Notes under the pieces: generated by a model | Told to the model about the DNA's origin: nothing | The model's database searches: none | Seen by the model: the letters and a program-made list of their open reading frames with translations, nothing else | In this document: positions 1 through 8,719 of the stretch, piece by piece | Position numbering within the stretch: position 1 is the stretch's first letter | Layout of the letters: each line of letters begins with the position of its first letter | Source: Desulfobacterales bacterium | GTDB lineage: Bacteria; Desulfobacterota; Desulfobacteria; Desulfobacterales; UBA5852 | Reading direction: 5' to 3' | DNA length: 35,420 nucleotides | NCBI GenBank assembly: GCA_030065275.1 | Contig: JASJCV010000014.1 | Coordinates: forward strand, 1 to 35,420 | Translations under genes and position numbers: made by a program

Positions 1-726
1 GCCAAAGTCAAAGGCGCCATGACCTATCCGATCGTCACCATTCTCATTGCGATCGTGGTCCTGGCCGTCATCCTCATTTTCGTCATCCCGGTATTCGAAG
101 AGATGTTTGCTGATTTCGGTGCCGATCTGCCCGTACCGACCAAAGTGGTCATCACCATGAGCGATTTTGCCAAAGCACAATTCCCCTATATCATCGGTGC
201 CATCATTCTTTTCATATTCGCTTTCCGCCGCGTCTATCGAACGGAGAAGGGCCGAACCTACACCGATAAGACGGTGCTTCGGCTTCCCGTGTTCGGCGAT
301 CTGCTGCGCAAGGTGGCCGTGGCCAAGTTCACGCGCACCATGGGGACCATGCTGGGAAGCGGTGTGGCGATTCTGGAAGCACTGGATATTGTCGGTAAAA
401 CGGCCGGCAACAAAACCATCGAAGATGCGATCGTCCACGTGCGCGCCGGTATCGCCGAAGGCCGTACCATGGCCGATCCGCTGACCGAAAGCGGTGTTTT
501 CCCTTCGATGGTCTGTCAGATGATTTCGGTCGGCGAGGCCACTGGTGCGCTGGATGCCATGCTCGGCAAGATCGCCGATTTTTACGATGAAGAAGTCGAT
601 CAGGCCGTCGAGAACCTGACCTCCTTGATCGAGCCGTTCATGCTGGTTTTCCTGGGGGTTACCATCGGCGGTCTCGTGGTCGCCATGTATCTGCCCATCT
701 TCAAGATGGCCGGGACGATATCCTGA
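1..726 (+). CDS. pilC: PilC/GspF-type inner-membrane platform protein of type IV pilus assembly (5' truncated)
   Basis: The reading frame is open from base 1, so the gene begins before the window and only the C-terminal ~240 residues are present. PilC is the polytopic inner-membrane platform on which the pilus ATPases act. Visible are a hydrophobic helix (about residues 10-30 of the fragment) followed by the family-typical FEEMFADFG stretch, a second helix (IIGAIILFIFAF), a cytoplasmic helical repeat containing LLRKVAVAKFTRTMGTML and SVGEATGALDAML, and a C-terminal membrane helix (LVFLGVTIGGLVVAMYLPIF) ending in the usual KMAGTIS-like tail. These are hallmarks of the T2SSF domain. GspF of type II secretion shares this fold; the neighbouring PilS-like kinase favours the pilus assignment. 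The 3' end is intact. Confidence 0.93.
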   Translation, partial: AKVKGAMTYPIVTILIAIVVLAVILIFVIPVFEEMFADFGADLPVPTKVVITMSDFAKAQFPYIIGAIILFIFAFRRVYRTEKGRTYTDKTVLRLPVFGDLLRKVAVAKFTRTMGTMLGSGVAILEALDIVGKTAGNKTIEDAIVHVRAGIAEGRTMADPLTESGVFPSMVCQMISVGEATGALDAMLGKIADFYDEEVDQAVENLTSLIEPFMLVFLGVTIGGLVVAMYLPIFKMAGTIS

Positions 727-788
727 CGTCGGCCAGGCGAGCGCTAATTTTTCCGATTGATTCAACGCGGCGTTTTCGAGGTGTGGTG

Positions 789-878
789 ATGGCGGTTGTT
801 GCGATTAACCTCGGCATTGCCCATGCTCGACCATCGTCGCGTCCAAGGCCGTGCCCGGCGCCAATAACCATACGATGA
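789..878 (+). CDS. possible 29-aa leader peptide coupled to the sensor kinase
   Basis: A short ATG frame encodes 29 residues (starts MAVVAINLGIAHARP, then proline/arginine rich). It has a Shine-Dalgarno-like GAGGT at 778-782, six bases before the ATG. Its TGA (876-878) overlaps the ATG at 875 of the kinase frame as ATGA, the usual geometry of translational coupling. The kinase start itself has no visible ribosome-binding site, which makes coupling attractive. There is no homology I can recognise; in GC-rich DNA a 30-codon frame can arise by chance, so this is a weak call. Confidence 0.3.
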   Translation: MAVVAINLGIAHARPSSRPRPCPAPITIR

Positions 879-2185
879 TGACGTCAGTCAGCCAAACCGC
901 CGATAGTGAACTCCGTCAGAAAATCCGATGGCTCAATCGCTACCGCTTCTTGTTTACCATGGTGCTGTTGGGCTCGACGCTGTTCTTCCATCTCAGCAAA
1001 TATGGCCGCACCCTCAATGCCTCCCTGATCATCCTGTATGCCGCGATCGTGGTGCTTTTGTTTTTAAGCCTGTTCTACGCTGTTCTTCAGCGGCGCTTCG
1101 TACGCGAAGACCTGTTGGCCTACATCCAAATTGCGATTGACAGTCTTATCGTCACACTGATTCTTCTCGTCACGGGATTTTTTGAAAGTATTTTTGTCTT
1201 TCTTTACCTGGTCGTCATCATCTACACGAGCATGCTTCTTAATCGTCGTGGCAGCCTTGTGATTGCCTCGCTGTGCAGTTTAGAATACATCTTGCTTGTT
1301 TTTTTGTACTACTCGGAGTGGCTCCGCCCGCTGGCGTCCGCCAACCTGGAGACGGTCGCCAATATCCAGTGGCATTTTGTGGTTTACCGCGCGGTGATCA
1401 CGGTATTCGCCTGTTTTGCGGTGGCCCTGTTGAGCAGCCATCTGGCTGAGCAGGCACGACGCACCCGCAAGGAACTCAAGGCCATGGGCGACCGGGTTCG
1501 TCGGGTTGAAAAAATGGCTGCCGTGGGGGAAATGGGGGCGGGGCTGGCCCATGAAATCAAAAACCCATTGGCCTCTATCACGGGATCGATTCAACTGCTG
1601 CGGGAGGAAATCCCATTTGAATCCGGGCGAGACAAATTGATGCAGATTATCCTGCGGGAAGCGGATCGCCTGAGTGCCCTGGTGGGAAATTTTCTTCTAT
1701 TCGCCCGTCCGCCTTCGGGAACAAGCGTTCCTATCGACCTGAATAGCGCCATACCGGAGACCATTCGCCTAGTCGAACAAGACCGGCGTTTCCACAATAC
1801 CGTGACCATCGAGCAGAGCGGCCCGTGTGGGCTGTGGATCGTCATGGATCCGGATCACTTCCGCCAGATATTATGGAATCTGCTGCTGAACGCCGTCGAA
1901 GCCATCGACGGTGGCGGGGTGGTCGGTGTGTCCGTGGATACCACCAAGGACGGCTTTGTCGCCATCCGGATTTCCGATGACGGTTGTGGGATATCCGAAA
2001 CACAGATGCAATCGATTTTTGATCCCTTTTACACCAGCAAGCCCCACGGCACCGGACTGGGCCTGTCGATCGTCCACAGCATCCTTGAATCCTACGACGG
2101 CTGGCTTGAAGTGGAAAGTCGACCCGGCCAAGGTACTCATTTTACAATGAAAATCAAACGTATCCAGCCGCCGGCCGTTACTTGA
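875..2185 (+). CDS. PilS-like membrane sensor histidine kinase
   Basis: Two-component sensor kinase. Counting from ATG 875, residues ~24-190 form about six hydrophobic helices resembling the PilS membrane sensor. A short charged linker follows (~192-217), then the HisKA box with phospho-acceptor His226 in GLAHEIKNPLASITGS, and a HATPase domain with the N box NLLLNAVEAI, the G1 box DDGCGIS and GTGLGLSIVHSI. Unlike textbook PilS there is no room for a PAS domain between membrane part and HisKA. The frame extends upstream to GTG 851; 875 (or 878) is preferred because it overlaps the stop of a small upstream ORF. It follows pilC, as pilS often does, but the expected pilR regulator does not follow: lysS is next. 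The input and partner cannot be told from the sequence. Confidence 0.88.
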   Translation: MMTSVSQTADSELRQKIRWLNRYRFLFTMVLLGSTLFFHLSKYGRTLNASLIILYAAIVVLLFLSLFYAVLQRRFVREDLLAYIQIAIDSLIVTLILLVTGFFESIFVFLYLVVIIYTSMLLNRRGSLVIASLCSLEYILLVFLYYSEWLRPLASANLETVANIQWHFVVYRAVITVFACFAVALLSSHLAEQARRTRKELKAMGDRVRRVEKMAAVGEMGAGLAHEIKNPLASITGSIQLLREEIPFESGRDKLMQIILREADRLSALVGNFLLFARPPSGTSVPIDLNSAIPETIRLVEQDRRFHNTVTIEQSGPCGLWIVMDPDHFRQILWNLLLNAVEAIDGGGVVGVSVDTTKDGFVAIRISDDGCGISETQMQSIFDPFYTSKPHGTGLGLSIVHSILESYDGWLEVESRPGQGTHFTMKIKRIQPPAVT

Positions 2186-2210
2186 CAGGTGCGATGGAAT
2201 CGTTTAGATT
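2182..2210 (+). promoter_or_regulatory. candidate sigma-70 promoter TTGACA-N17-TAGATT
   Basis: A perfect -35 hexamer TTGACA (2182-2187) lies 17 bases before TAGATT (2205-2210, four of six consensus positions). The -35 overlaps the stop codon of the kinase. Predicted transcription starts near 2216-2218, only a few bases before a strong intrinsic terminator, so the promoter either drives a very short RNA or reads through to lysS. Confidence 0.5.
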
Positions 2211-2221
2211 GCAACGTTGCT

Positions 2222-2270
2222 CCCATTCTTTAGTTTTGTTCTAACAGGCTGAAAGAATGGGGTTTTTTTT
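2222..2270 (+). terminator. intrinsic terminator after the sensor kinase
   Basis: A perfect 10-bp stem, CCCATTCTTT (2222-2231) with AAAGAATGGG (2252-2261), encloses a 20-base loop and is followed, after one G, by eight T (2263-2270). This is the clearest Rho-independent terminator in the window. It ends the pilC/kinase transcript and may also end a short RNA starting near 2217. Confidence 0.85.
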
Positions 2271-2299
2271 AAGGTGTGCGGATGACCGCTTCGGCTTGA

Positions 2300-2322
2300 G
2301 GGTTGCCCGCGGCCCTTTTTTT
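2300..2322 (+). terminator. second terminator-like hairpin in the lysS leader
   Basis: GGGTTG (2300-2305) can pair with CGGCCC (2310-2315), using two G-U pairs, across a four-base loop; seven T follow directly (2316-2322). It is weaker than the hairpin at 2222-2270. It lies inside a longer potential stem, AGGTGT (2272-2277) with ACACCT (2330-2335), extended by CG/CG after one mismatch, so the leader may fold as a unit. It could be a back-up terminator or an attenuator for lysS; no lysine-rich leader peptide is visible. Confidence 0.4.
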
Positions 2323-2355
2323 ACGACGGACACCTAACAGGCGAGCCGATGACGC

Positions 2356-3843
2356 ATGAATGAATCGCAATCCAATCAGTTGATCCGCAACCGCCGATTA
2401 AAAATTGACGAACTCAGGCAAGCCGGGGTTCCTCTGTATCCCAACGGCTTTCAGGTTACCCACACGATTGCCGCCATCCAGGCCGCCTTGCCGGAGAACG
2501 AGAACGTCACCGAGGCCGCCGAAGAGACCATTGCGGCGGCCGGCCGGATTATGGCGCTCAATCGCTTTGGCAAGGCCACATTTCTGCGCTTCCGCGACCG
2601 TACCGGCCAGTTGCAGGCCTATGTTCGCCAAGACAAGGTCGGGGCCGAAGGGTATCGCCTCTTCAAAAAATTCGATATTGGGGATTTTATCGGCCTTCAG
2701 GGGACCATGTTTCGCACGCGTACCGGCGAATGGACGCTCCTGGTCGATCAGCTCCAGTTGCTGGCCAAGGCCCACCGCCCGCTGCCGGAGAAGTTCCACG
2801 GCCTCAAGGATCCTGAAAAGCGCTACCGTCAGCGCTATGTTGACCTGATCATGAATCCCGAGGTTCGCCGGCTGTTCACCCGCCGCAGCCAGATCGTCCA
2901 AAGCATTCGTCAATTCATGCTTGCCCGCGATTATCTGGAGGTCGAGACCCCAATGATGCAGCCGCTGGCCGGCGGGGCCGAAGCCGAACCTTTCGTGACC
3001 CACCACAAGGCCCTGGACATGGATCTCTATCTGCGCATCGCACCGGAGCTCTACCTCAAGCGGCTCGTGGTCGGGGGTTTTGAAAGGGTTTTCGAAATCA
3101 ATCGCAACTTCCGCAATGAGGGGGTCTCGACCCAGCACAATCCGGAATTCACCATGCTCGAGTTTTACCAGGCCTATGCCGACTATGAAGACCTCATGGC
3201 CTTGACCGAGGAGATGTTCGCCCAGGTGGCCCGGGAGGTGTGCGGCCAAACCGCCATTGTTTACCAGGGCCATGACATCGAACTGGCCGGCCCCTGGAAA
3301 CGTCTGCCCCTGGTCAAGGCGCTCGAGGAACTCGGCGGCCTGCCGCCGGCGCTGCTTGCCGACCGTGAGGGCCTGTTGGCGTTCGCTGAGCGCAAGGGGG
3401 TCAAAATAACCAAGGACGGCCGTCGGGGCAAAATCGTTACCAAACTCTTCGATGCCCTGGTGGAACCGCAGTTGATCCAGCCCACCTATATCACGCACTA
3501 TCCGGTGGAGGTCTCGCCGTTGTCCCGCCGCAGCGACAGCGATCCCGATTTCACGGAACGTTTCGAGCTTTTCATTGCAGGGCGCGAGATCGCCAATGGC
3601 TTCTCCGAATTGAACGACCCGGAGGATCAGCGCGGTCGATTTATGCAGCAGGTTGCCGACCGCGAGGCCGGGGACGCCGAAGCCCACCGTATGGACGAGG
3701 ATTACCTCGAAGCGCTCGAGTACGGCATGCCGCCCACGGCAGGCGAGGGCGTCGGCATCGATCGTCTGGTGATGCTGCTGACCGACGCCGCCTCGATTCG
3801 GGAGGTCATTTTTTTTCCTCACATGAAGCCGGCGGGCCAATGA
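2356..3843 (+). CDS. lysS: lysyl-tRNA synthetase, class II
   Basis: Charges tRNA-Lys with lysine in the cytoplasm. The 495-residue length is typical. An N-terminal OB-fold anticodon-binding domain (~residues 60-150, FGKATFLRFRDRTGQLQAY) precedes the class II catalytic core. Motif 2 is seen in FEINRNFRNEG followed by HNPEFTMLEFYQAY, and motif 3 in GEGVGIDRLVMLLTD with the usual C-terminal SIREVIFFPHMKP. The ATG at 2356 gives MNESQSNQ, a usual N-terminus; the ATG seven bases upstream runs into a stop after four codons. Thirty bases separate it from the Lol permease gene, so lysS, lolC/E and lolD probably share a transcript. Confidence 0.97.
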   Translation: MNESQSNQLIRNRRLKIDELRQAGVPLYPNGFQVTHTIAAIQAALPENENVTEAAEETIAAAGRIMALNRFGKATFLRFRDRTGQLQAYVRQDKVGAEGYRLFKKFDIGDFIGLQGTMFRTRTGEWTLLVDQLQLLAKAHRPLPEKFHGLKDPEKRYRQRYVDLIMNPEVRRLFTRRSQIVQSIRQFMLARDYLEVETPMMQPLAGGAEAEPFVTHHKALDMDLYLRIAPELYLKRLVVGGFERVFEINRNFRNEGVSTQHNPEFTMLEFYQAYADYEDLMALTEEMFAQVAREVCGQTAIVYQGHDIELAGPWKRLPLVKALEELGGLPPALLADREGLLAFAERKGVKITKDGRRGKIVTKLFDALVEPQLIQPTYITHYPVEVSPLSRRSDSDPDFTERFELFIAGREIANGFSELNDPEDQRGRFMQQVADREAGDAEAHRMDEDYLEALEYGMPPTAGEGVGIDRLVMLLTDAASIREVIFFPHMKPAGQ

Positions 3844-3873
3844 AAGGTTCATCCGGCGCGACTGGGCAACGCC

Positions 3874-5109
3874 ATGCGATTTGAATGGTTTATAGGCGGA
3901 CGTTATCTCAGGGCGAGACGCAAGCAGGCCTTCATCTCTCTGATTACGATTCTGTCCACCGCCGGGGTTGCCGTGGGGGTCATGGCGCTGATCGTCGTCA
4001 TTGCCGTCATGGCCGGCGCCCAGTCGGAGTTCCGTTCGCGTATTCTGGGGGTGCAGTCGCACGCCGTGCTGATGCGCTATGGCGGTGAATTCGCAGAATA
4101 CCGGCAGGTCATCGAACAACTCAAAGGGGAGGCGGATGTCGTCGCGACCCGCCCTTTTATCCTCACCCAGGTTATGTTACGTTCCCCCACCGGGATTTCC
4201 GGCGCGGTGCTCAAAGGGGTAGCGCCACCGACGGAGATCGAGCGCAACATCCAGGGCATTGGCGAAGCGCTCGAAATCCTGTATGCCACGGCTCCCGAAA
4301 ATACCGACCAGCGCGGCGGCGCTCCCGTGGTCCTGGGAAAGGAGTTGGGACGCAAGCTGGGCGTGGCTCGCGGGGATACGCTTTACGTGATTTCGTTCCG
4401 AGGGGTCGTATCACCGATGGGGCATGTCCCGTCCATGAAGCGCTTTCATGTGGCCGGATTTTTCGAATCCGGCATGTATCAATTTGACGAAGCCTACGCC
4501 TTTGTCCGCCTGAAGGACGCCCAACGTATCTTGAAGCTGGGCGATACGGTCAGCGGCATCGAAATTCGAGTGGATGATATCTATCAGGCCGATCAAATTG
4601 CCAAGCGACTGGGGGCCCGCCTTGGTTTTCCTTATCGTATTCAGGACTGGATGCAGATGAACGCCAACCTGTTCTACGCCCTGCGTCTTGAGAAAGTCGC
4701 CATGTTCGTCATCCTGACGCTGATCGTCCTGGTGGCCGCCTTCAATATCGCCAGCACCCTCATCATGATGGTGATGGAAAAGACCAAAGACATCGCCATC
4801 CTGAAGGCGATGGGCGCCACCAATCGACATATCATGCGGATTTTCGTGATCAAAGGCATGATGATCGGTATTTCCGGCACCTTGCTGGGCGTCGGGCTGG
4901 GTACGCTTTTATGCGCTGTATTGAAACGTTATCCGATTATCCAATTGCCGGGGGATGTCTACTACTTCACATCCCTACCGGTGCAAATGCAGGCCACGGA
5001 TGTCATCACCATTGCGCTGGCGGCGATCGGTATCTGTTTTCTGGCCACGCTGTATCCGGCCCGGCAGGCGGCCCGGCTGAACCCGGTGGATGCCATTCGA
5101 TACGGTTAG
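3874..5109 (+). CDS. lolC: lipoprotein-releasing ABC transporter permease LolC/LolE
   Basis: Inner-membrane subunit of the Lol transporter, which extracts outer-membrane lipoproteins and hands them to LolA. The 411 residues start with the family signature [20 protein letters not shown] and a first membrane helix (~20-48). A periplasmic MacB-PCD-like domain (~50-265) follows, then three C-terminal helices with the conserved [26 protein letters not shown] coupling region and the end [19 protein letters not shown]. Only one permease gene stands beside lolD, so the complex may be a homodimer as in organisms with a single LolC/E-type (LolF-like) subunit; a second copy elsewhere cannot be excluded. 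Confidence 0.94.
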   Translation: MRFEWFIGGRYLRARRKQAFISLITILSTAGVAVGVMALIVVIAVMAGAQSEFRSRILGVQSHAVLMRYGGEFAEYRQVIEQLKGEADVVATRPFILTQVMLRSPTGISGAVLKGVAPPTEIERNIQGIGEALEILYATAPENTDQRGGAPVVLGKELGRKLGVARGDTLYVISFRGVVSPMGHVPSMKRFHVAGFFESGMYQFDEAYAFVRLKDAQRILKLGDTVSGIEIRVDDIYQADQIAKRLGARLGFPYRIQDWMQMNANLFYALRLEKVAMFVILTLIVLVAAFNIASTLIMMVMEKTKDIAILKAMGATNRHIMRIFVIKGMMIGISGTLLGVGLGTLLCAVLKRYPIIQLPGDVYYFTSLPVQMQATDVITIALAAIGICFLATLYPARQAARLNPVDAIRYG

Positions 5110-5167
5110 CCCGGGGTGCGCGGCATCCGCTTTGAGGTCATGCCGCCCACGAGGGCCAGGATTGGAA

Positions 5168-5857
5168 ATGAACGCCGACACCCTTGTACAAGTGAACCAG
5201 CTGCACAAAAGCTTTCCGGGCAGCGACGCGGGACAAATCGATATCCTGGATGGGGTCGACTTCCATTTAAAGGTCGGCGAGACGCTGGCGATTGTCGGCG
5301 CTTCGGGTATCGGCAAGTCAACATTGCTCCACATTCTGGGAACGCTCGATCGCCCGGACAGCGGTTCCATTTTTTTCCAGGGCATGGATGTGTTCGCTCT
5401 GAACGGCGACCGGCTGGCGGGTTTTCGCAACCGATCCATCGGCTTCGTCTTCCAGTTTCATCACCTGCTGCCCGAGTTTACGACGCTGGAGAACGTCATG
5501 ATGCCCGCCTTGATCGGCGGACTGGCGCAAACGGACGCTCGACGACGGGCCCGGGATCTGCTCGTGCGGGTCGACCTGGCCCAGCGGCTTGCGCACCGGG
5601 TCACGCAACTCTCGGGCGGTGAGCAGCAGCGCGTCGCCCTGGCTCGGGCCCTCGTTCTGAAACCGCGTCTTCTATTGGCCGACGAGCCGACCGGTAATCT
5701 GGATAAGCACAATGGGGACAAGATTCATCAATTGCTGATGGCGCTCAATCGCGAGTTGGGTATGACCCTGGTCGTCGTGACCCACAATCCCGAATTGGCT
5801 GACCTGATGGATCGCCGGGTAACCATAGATGAAGGCCGGCTGGTCGAGTTGGAATAG
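5168..5857 (+). CDS. lolD: lipoprotein-releasing system ATP-binding protein LolD
   Basis: ATPase subunit of the Lol lipoprotein exporter. The 229 residues carry Walker [10 protein letters not shown], the Q-loop region [13 protein letters not shown] (typical of LolD/MacB ATPases), the signature [15 protein letters not shown], Walker [13 protein letters not shown] and the switch histidine in VVVTHNPEL. The frame is open back to 5090 inside the permease gene, but ATG 5168 ([16 protein letters not shown]) gives the family-typical N-terminus and has AGGA a few bases upstream. bamA starts eight bases after its stop, which suggests co-transcription. Confidence 0.95.
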   Translation: MNADTLVQVNQLHKSFPGSDAGQIDILDGVDFHLKVGETLAIVGASGIGKSTLLHILGTLDRPDSGSIFFQGMDVFALNGDRLAGFRNRSIGFVFQFHHLLPEFTTLENVMMPALIGGLAQTDARRRARDLLVRVDLAQRLAHRVTQLSGGEQQRVALARALVLKPRLLLADEPTGNLDKHNGDKIHQLLMALNRELGMTLVVVTHNPELADLMDRRVTIDEGRLVELE

Positions 5858-5865
5858 GAGTTGAA

Positions 5866-8508
5866 ATGGTTCGAAGCCTCCGCTGGCTCCCCCTGCTTGC
5901 CCTGCTGATGATGCCCGCCTGGCCCGGCCACGCTCAGGAAAGCGTTCGCGTGCTGGTGTTGCCTTTCGAAGTCAATGCCCAGGAGGACCTGGCCTACCTC
6001 GAACAGGAAATTCCCAAGATCATCAGCCGCAACCTTCTGGCCGAAGGGGCCATCCTGGTCGAATCGCCCGTTGCAAGCGTTCTCCAGGACATAGAGGCCA
6101 TCCGGACGCTCGGCGTCGACACTGCCGCCGACTATGTCATTTGGGGCAGCTTCACGCTGATCGGCCAGCAGTTCAGTCTCGACGTTCGCCTACTCAAGCC
6201 CTTTGAGACCTCGGCCACCGAGTCGATCGGGGCCCAGGGCGAAGGCCTGGCCACGTTGTCCGCCAAAATCGGTGAGGTTTCCCAGGATTTAACCCTCCGG
6301 CTTTTTGATCTGGCCGAAGTGATCGAAATTGTCGTCCAGGGCAATGATCGGATCGAAGCCGAGGCCATTCGACGCAATATCCGCACGCAGGTGGGGGAAA
6401 GCTATCTGCCCAAAAGGATTGACGAGGATCTCAAGGCCGTCTACCAGATGGGTTTCTTTGTGGATGTGCGGGTGTTGACTCAGGATTCGGACGAAGGTCG
6501 CCGGCTGATTTTCGACGTTAAGGAGAAACCCACCATTCTGGGTATCGGCATCTCCGGGAATCAGGAATTCGACGATGAAGAGATTCGCGAAAACCTGACC
6601 CTCAAGGCCGGCTCGGTTCTAAACCTGGCCCGTGTGCGCACGAACGCCGAGATTATCGAAGATATCTACAAGGAGGAGGACTTCCACAATATCAAGGTCG
6701 AGTACCGCGTGACCGAACTGGCCAACAATCAGGTCAATGTCGAATTCGACATCGCCGAAGGGGAAAGGCTGGTTATCAAGGATATCCGCTTCGTGGGCAA
6801 CCATACCTTCGACGATGGCGACCTCAAGGGTGTCATGCGCACCAAGGAAAAGCAGTGGCTGCTCTCCTGGTTGACGGGCGCCGGGGATCTCGACCTGGAA
6901 AAACTGAACCAGGACGCCATCGCGATCGCCAGTTTCTATCAAGACCACGGATTTATCAATATCAAGGTGTCCGACCCCGAGGTGATATTCACGGAAGAAG
7001 CGATCGAGATTACCATCAAGATCGCCGAGGGGGACCGCTACAAACTTGGCAAAGTCGATGTGTCGGGTGACCTCATTCGCACCCGCGAAGAATTAATCGA
7101 AGTGCTGCAGATCACCGGCGATGAATATTTCAATCGCGGCCTGCTGCAGAAAGACACGATTCGTTTGACGGATGAGTACGGCGATGAGGGTTATGCCTAT
7201 GCGCAGGTGACACCCCGGACCTCGGCCGATCCCAAAACCCTGACTGTGGACGTCAACTACAACATCACCAAAAACCAGCTGGTTTTTTTCGAAGAGATCA
7301 TCATCGGCGGTAACACCAAGACGCGCGACAAGGTCATCCGGCGGGAGTTGAAGGTCTATGAACAGGAAATCTACAGCCGCACCAGTTTGAAAAAGGGCAT
7401 CCAACGGCTCCATTCACTGGATTTTTTCGAGGACATCAAAGTCAACACCCTCAAGGGCGAAACAGACGACCAGATGATTCTCAAAATCGACGTCACCGAA
7501 AAACCGACCGGGACCTTGACGTTTGGCGGGGGGTTCAGCAGTGCGGCCAGTGTGTTCGCGGCCTTTTCGGTAAACCAGCGCAACCTTTTCGGTCGCGGGC
7601 AGACGCTTAGCGCCAATATCGAAATTGGTGGAACCGCTCAGCGCTACGACATCTCCTTTACCGAACCGTGGCTGTTCGATATCCCGCTGGCCGCCGGATT
7701 CAACACCTACAGGCAGGACACAAAATACAGCGATTATGGCTACGACAAGTCGGGCTTGGGCGTGAAGCTGTTTGCCAGTTACCCGATTTACCGTCGCACA
7801 CGGTTTTATCTCTCCTACCTCTGGGATGATTCCGATATCGACATTACCAATGAAAGCGAGGCTTCGCAAAATACCCTCGACCTGGAAGGCCGCAACGTGA
7901 CGAGTGCCGTTACGGGCACGGTGCGCTATGACTCCACCAACAAGCCCTTCAACGCCACCCGAGGTTCAAAACATGAAATCTCAGTCGAATACGCCGGCCT
8001 GGGGGGGGATTTTGAATTCACCAAAACAAGCGTCAAGTCAGCCTGGCATATTCCCCTGTGGGGTAAACTGACGGGCTACTGGCGGGGGCAGGGCGGCTGG
8101 GTCGACGACCGGGGCGACACCCCGGACTATGAGAAATTCTTCCTTGGCGGCGCCGACACGGTCCGCGGGGTGGAGTCCAAGGACGTCAGCCCGGAAGAAA
8201 CCAATGATGATGGGGACTCGGTACTCGTCGGCAGCGAGGTGTTCGTCGCCTTGAACCATGAACTCCACTACCCGATCGGTGAAGAGTTGGGGTTGGTGGC
8301 CCTTGCGTTCGTGGACATGGGGGATCTTTGGCGCAATACCGAAGACTTCGAGGTCGAGTTCAGCGATATGGTCAAGACCGTCGGCGGCGGTATTCGCTGG
8401 CTTTCACCGATGGGGCCGCTCCGTCTGGAGTATGGCTATGTCTGGGATTCGGGCGACACCGACGCCGAAGGCGGTAAATTCGAGTTTAGCATGGGCAGTA
8501 AATTCTAA
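5866..8508 (+). CDS. bamA: outer-membrane protein assembly factor BamA with extra N-terminal domain
   Basis: Central Omp85-family subunit of the BAM complex that inserts beta-barrel proteins. The 880 residues begin with a signal peptide (about 1-23, ending GHA-QE). Next is an unusual ~125-residue segment (~25-148). Five POTRA-like repeats then run from about 151 (VIEIVVQGNDRIEAEAIRRN) to ~490, followed by a C-terminal barrel with the conserved FFLGGADTVRG motif and a terminal phenylalanine (SMGSKF). E. coli BamA (~810 residues) goes straight from signal peptide to POTRA1. The extra segment has the pattern VRVLVLPFE ... ADYVIWGSFTLIG ... LDVRLL, like TolB-N/CsgG-type alpha/beta domains; that match is pattern recognition, not a search. 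It lies between lolD and skp, as expected for outer-membrane biogenesis. Confidence 0.96.
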   Translation: MVRSLRWLPLLALLMMPAWPGHAQESVRVLVLPFEVNAQEDLAYLEQEIPKIISRNLLAEGAILVESPVASVLQDIEAIRTLGVDTAADYVIWGSFTLIGQQFSLDVRLLKPFETSATESIGAQGEGLATLSAKIGEVSQDLTLRLFDLAEVIEIVVQGNDRIEAEAIRRNIRTQVGESYLPKRIDEDLKAVYQMGFFVDVRVLTQDSDEGRRLIFDVKEKPTILGIGISGNQEFDDEEIRENLTLKAGSVLNLARVRTNAEIIEDIYKEEDFHNIKVEYRVTELANNQVNVEFDIAEGERLVIKDIRFVGNHTFDDGDLKGVMRTKEKQWLLSWLTGAGDLDLEKLNQDAIAIASFYQDHGFINIKVSDPEVIFTEEAIEITIKIAEGDRYKLGKVDVSGDLIRTREELIEVLQITGDEYFNRGLLQKDTIRLTDEYGDEGYAYAQVTPRTSADPKTLTVDVNYNITKNQLVFFEEIIIGGNTKTRDKVIRRELKVYEQEIYSRTSLKKGIQRLHSLDFFEDIKVNTLKGETDDQMILKIDVTEKPTGTLTFGGGFSSAASVFAAFSVNQRNLFGRGQTLSANIEIGGTAQRYDISFTEPWLFDIPLAAGFNTYRQDTKYSDYGYDKSGLGVKLFASYPIYRRTRFYLSYLWDDSDIDITNESEASQNTLDLEGRNVTSAVTGTVRYDSTNKPFNATRGSKHEISVEYAGLGGDFEFTKTSVKSAWHIPLWGKLTGYWRGQGGWVDDRGDTPDYEKFFLGGADTVRGVESKDVSPEETNDDGDSVLVGSEVFVALNHELHYPIGEELGLVALAFVDMGDLWRNTEDFEVEFSDMVKTVGGGIRWLSPMGPLRLEYGYVWDSGDTDAEGGKFEFSMGSKF

Positions 8509-8719
8509 ACCCCCAATAGGCAACAACCGGCCAGGGACGTTCCGGGGCGGATACGCAGGCAACGGCATCGTCACTTTCCGGTCTCTATCGTCGCGATGGC
8601 TTCATGGATGGGGACGCGGTGTGAAACGAAGCGCAATCGACGATCAAACCGCCGATGAGTGGATGCTTGGCGCCCTTATCCGGTGCGGCGATAAGAATTC
8701 AACCAACGAAGGAGGTCAA

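Noticed and set aside
2398-4119. Long open frame (573 codons) on the minus strand opposite lysS
   Set aside because: Shadow of lysS in GC-rich DNA; the plus-strand protein is unmistakable LysS, and the antisense translation has no domain pattern.
8258-8719. 154-codon upstream extension of the skp frame
   Set aside because: Overlaps the bamA C-terminus in another frame; the GGAGG site and signal peptide fix the start at 8720.
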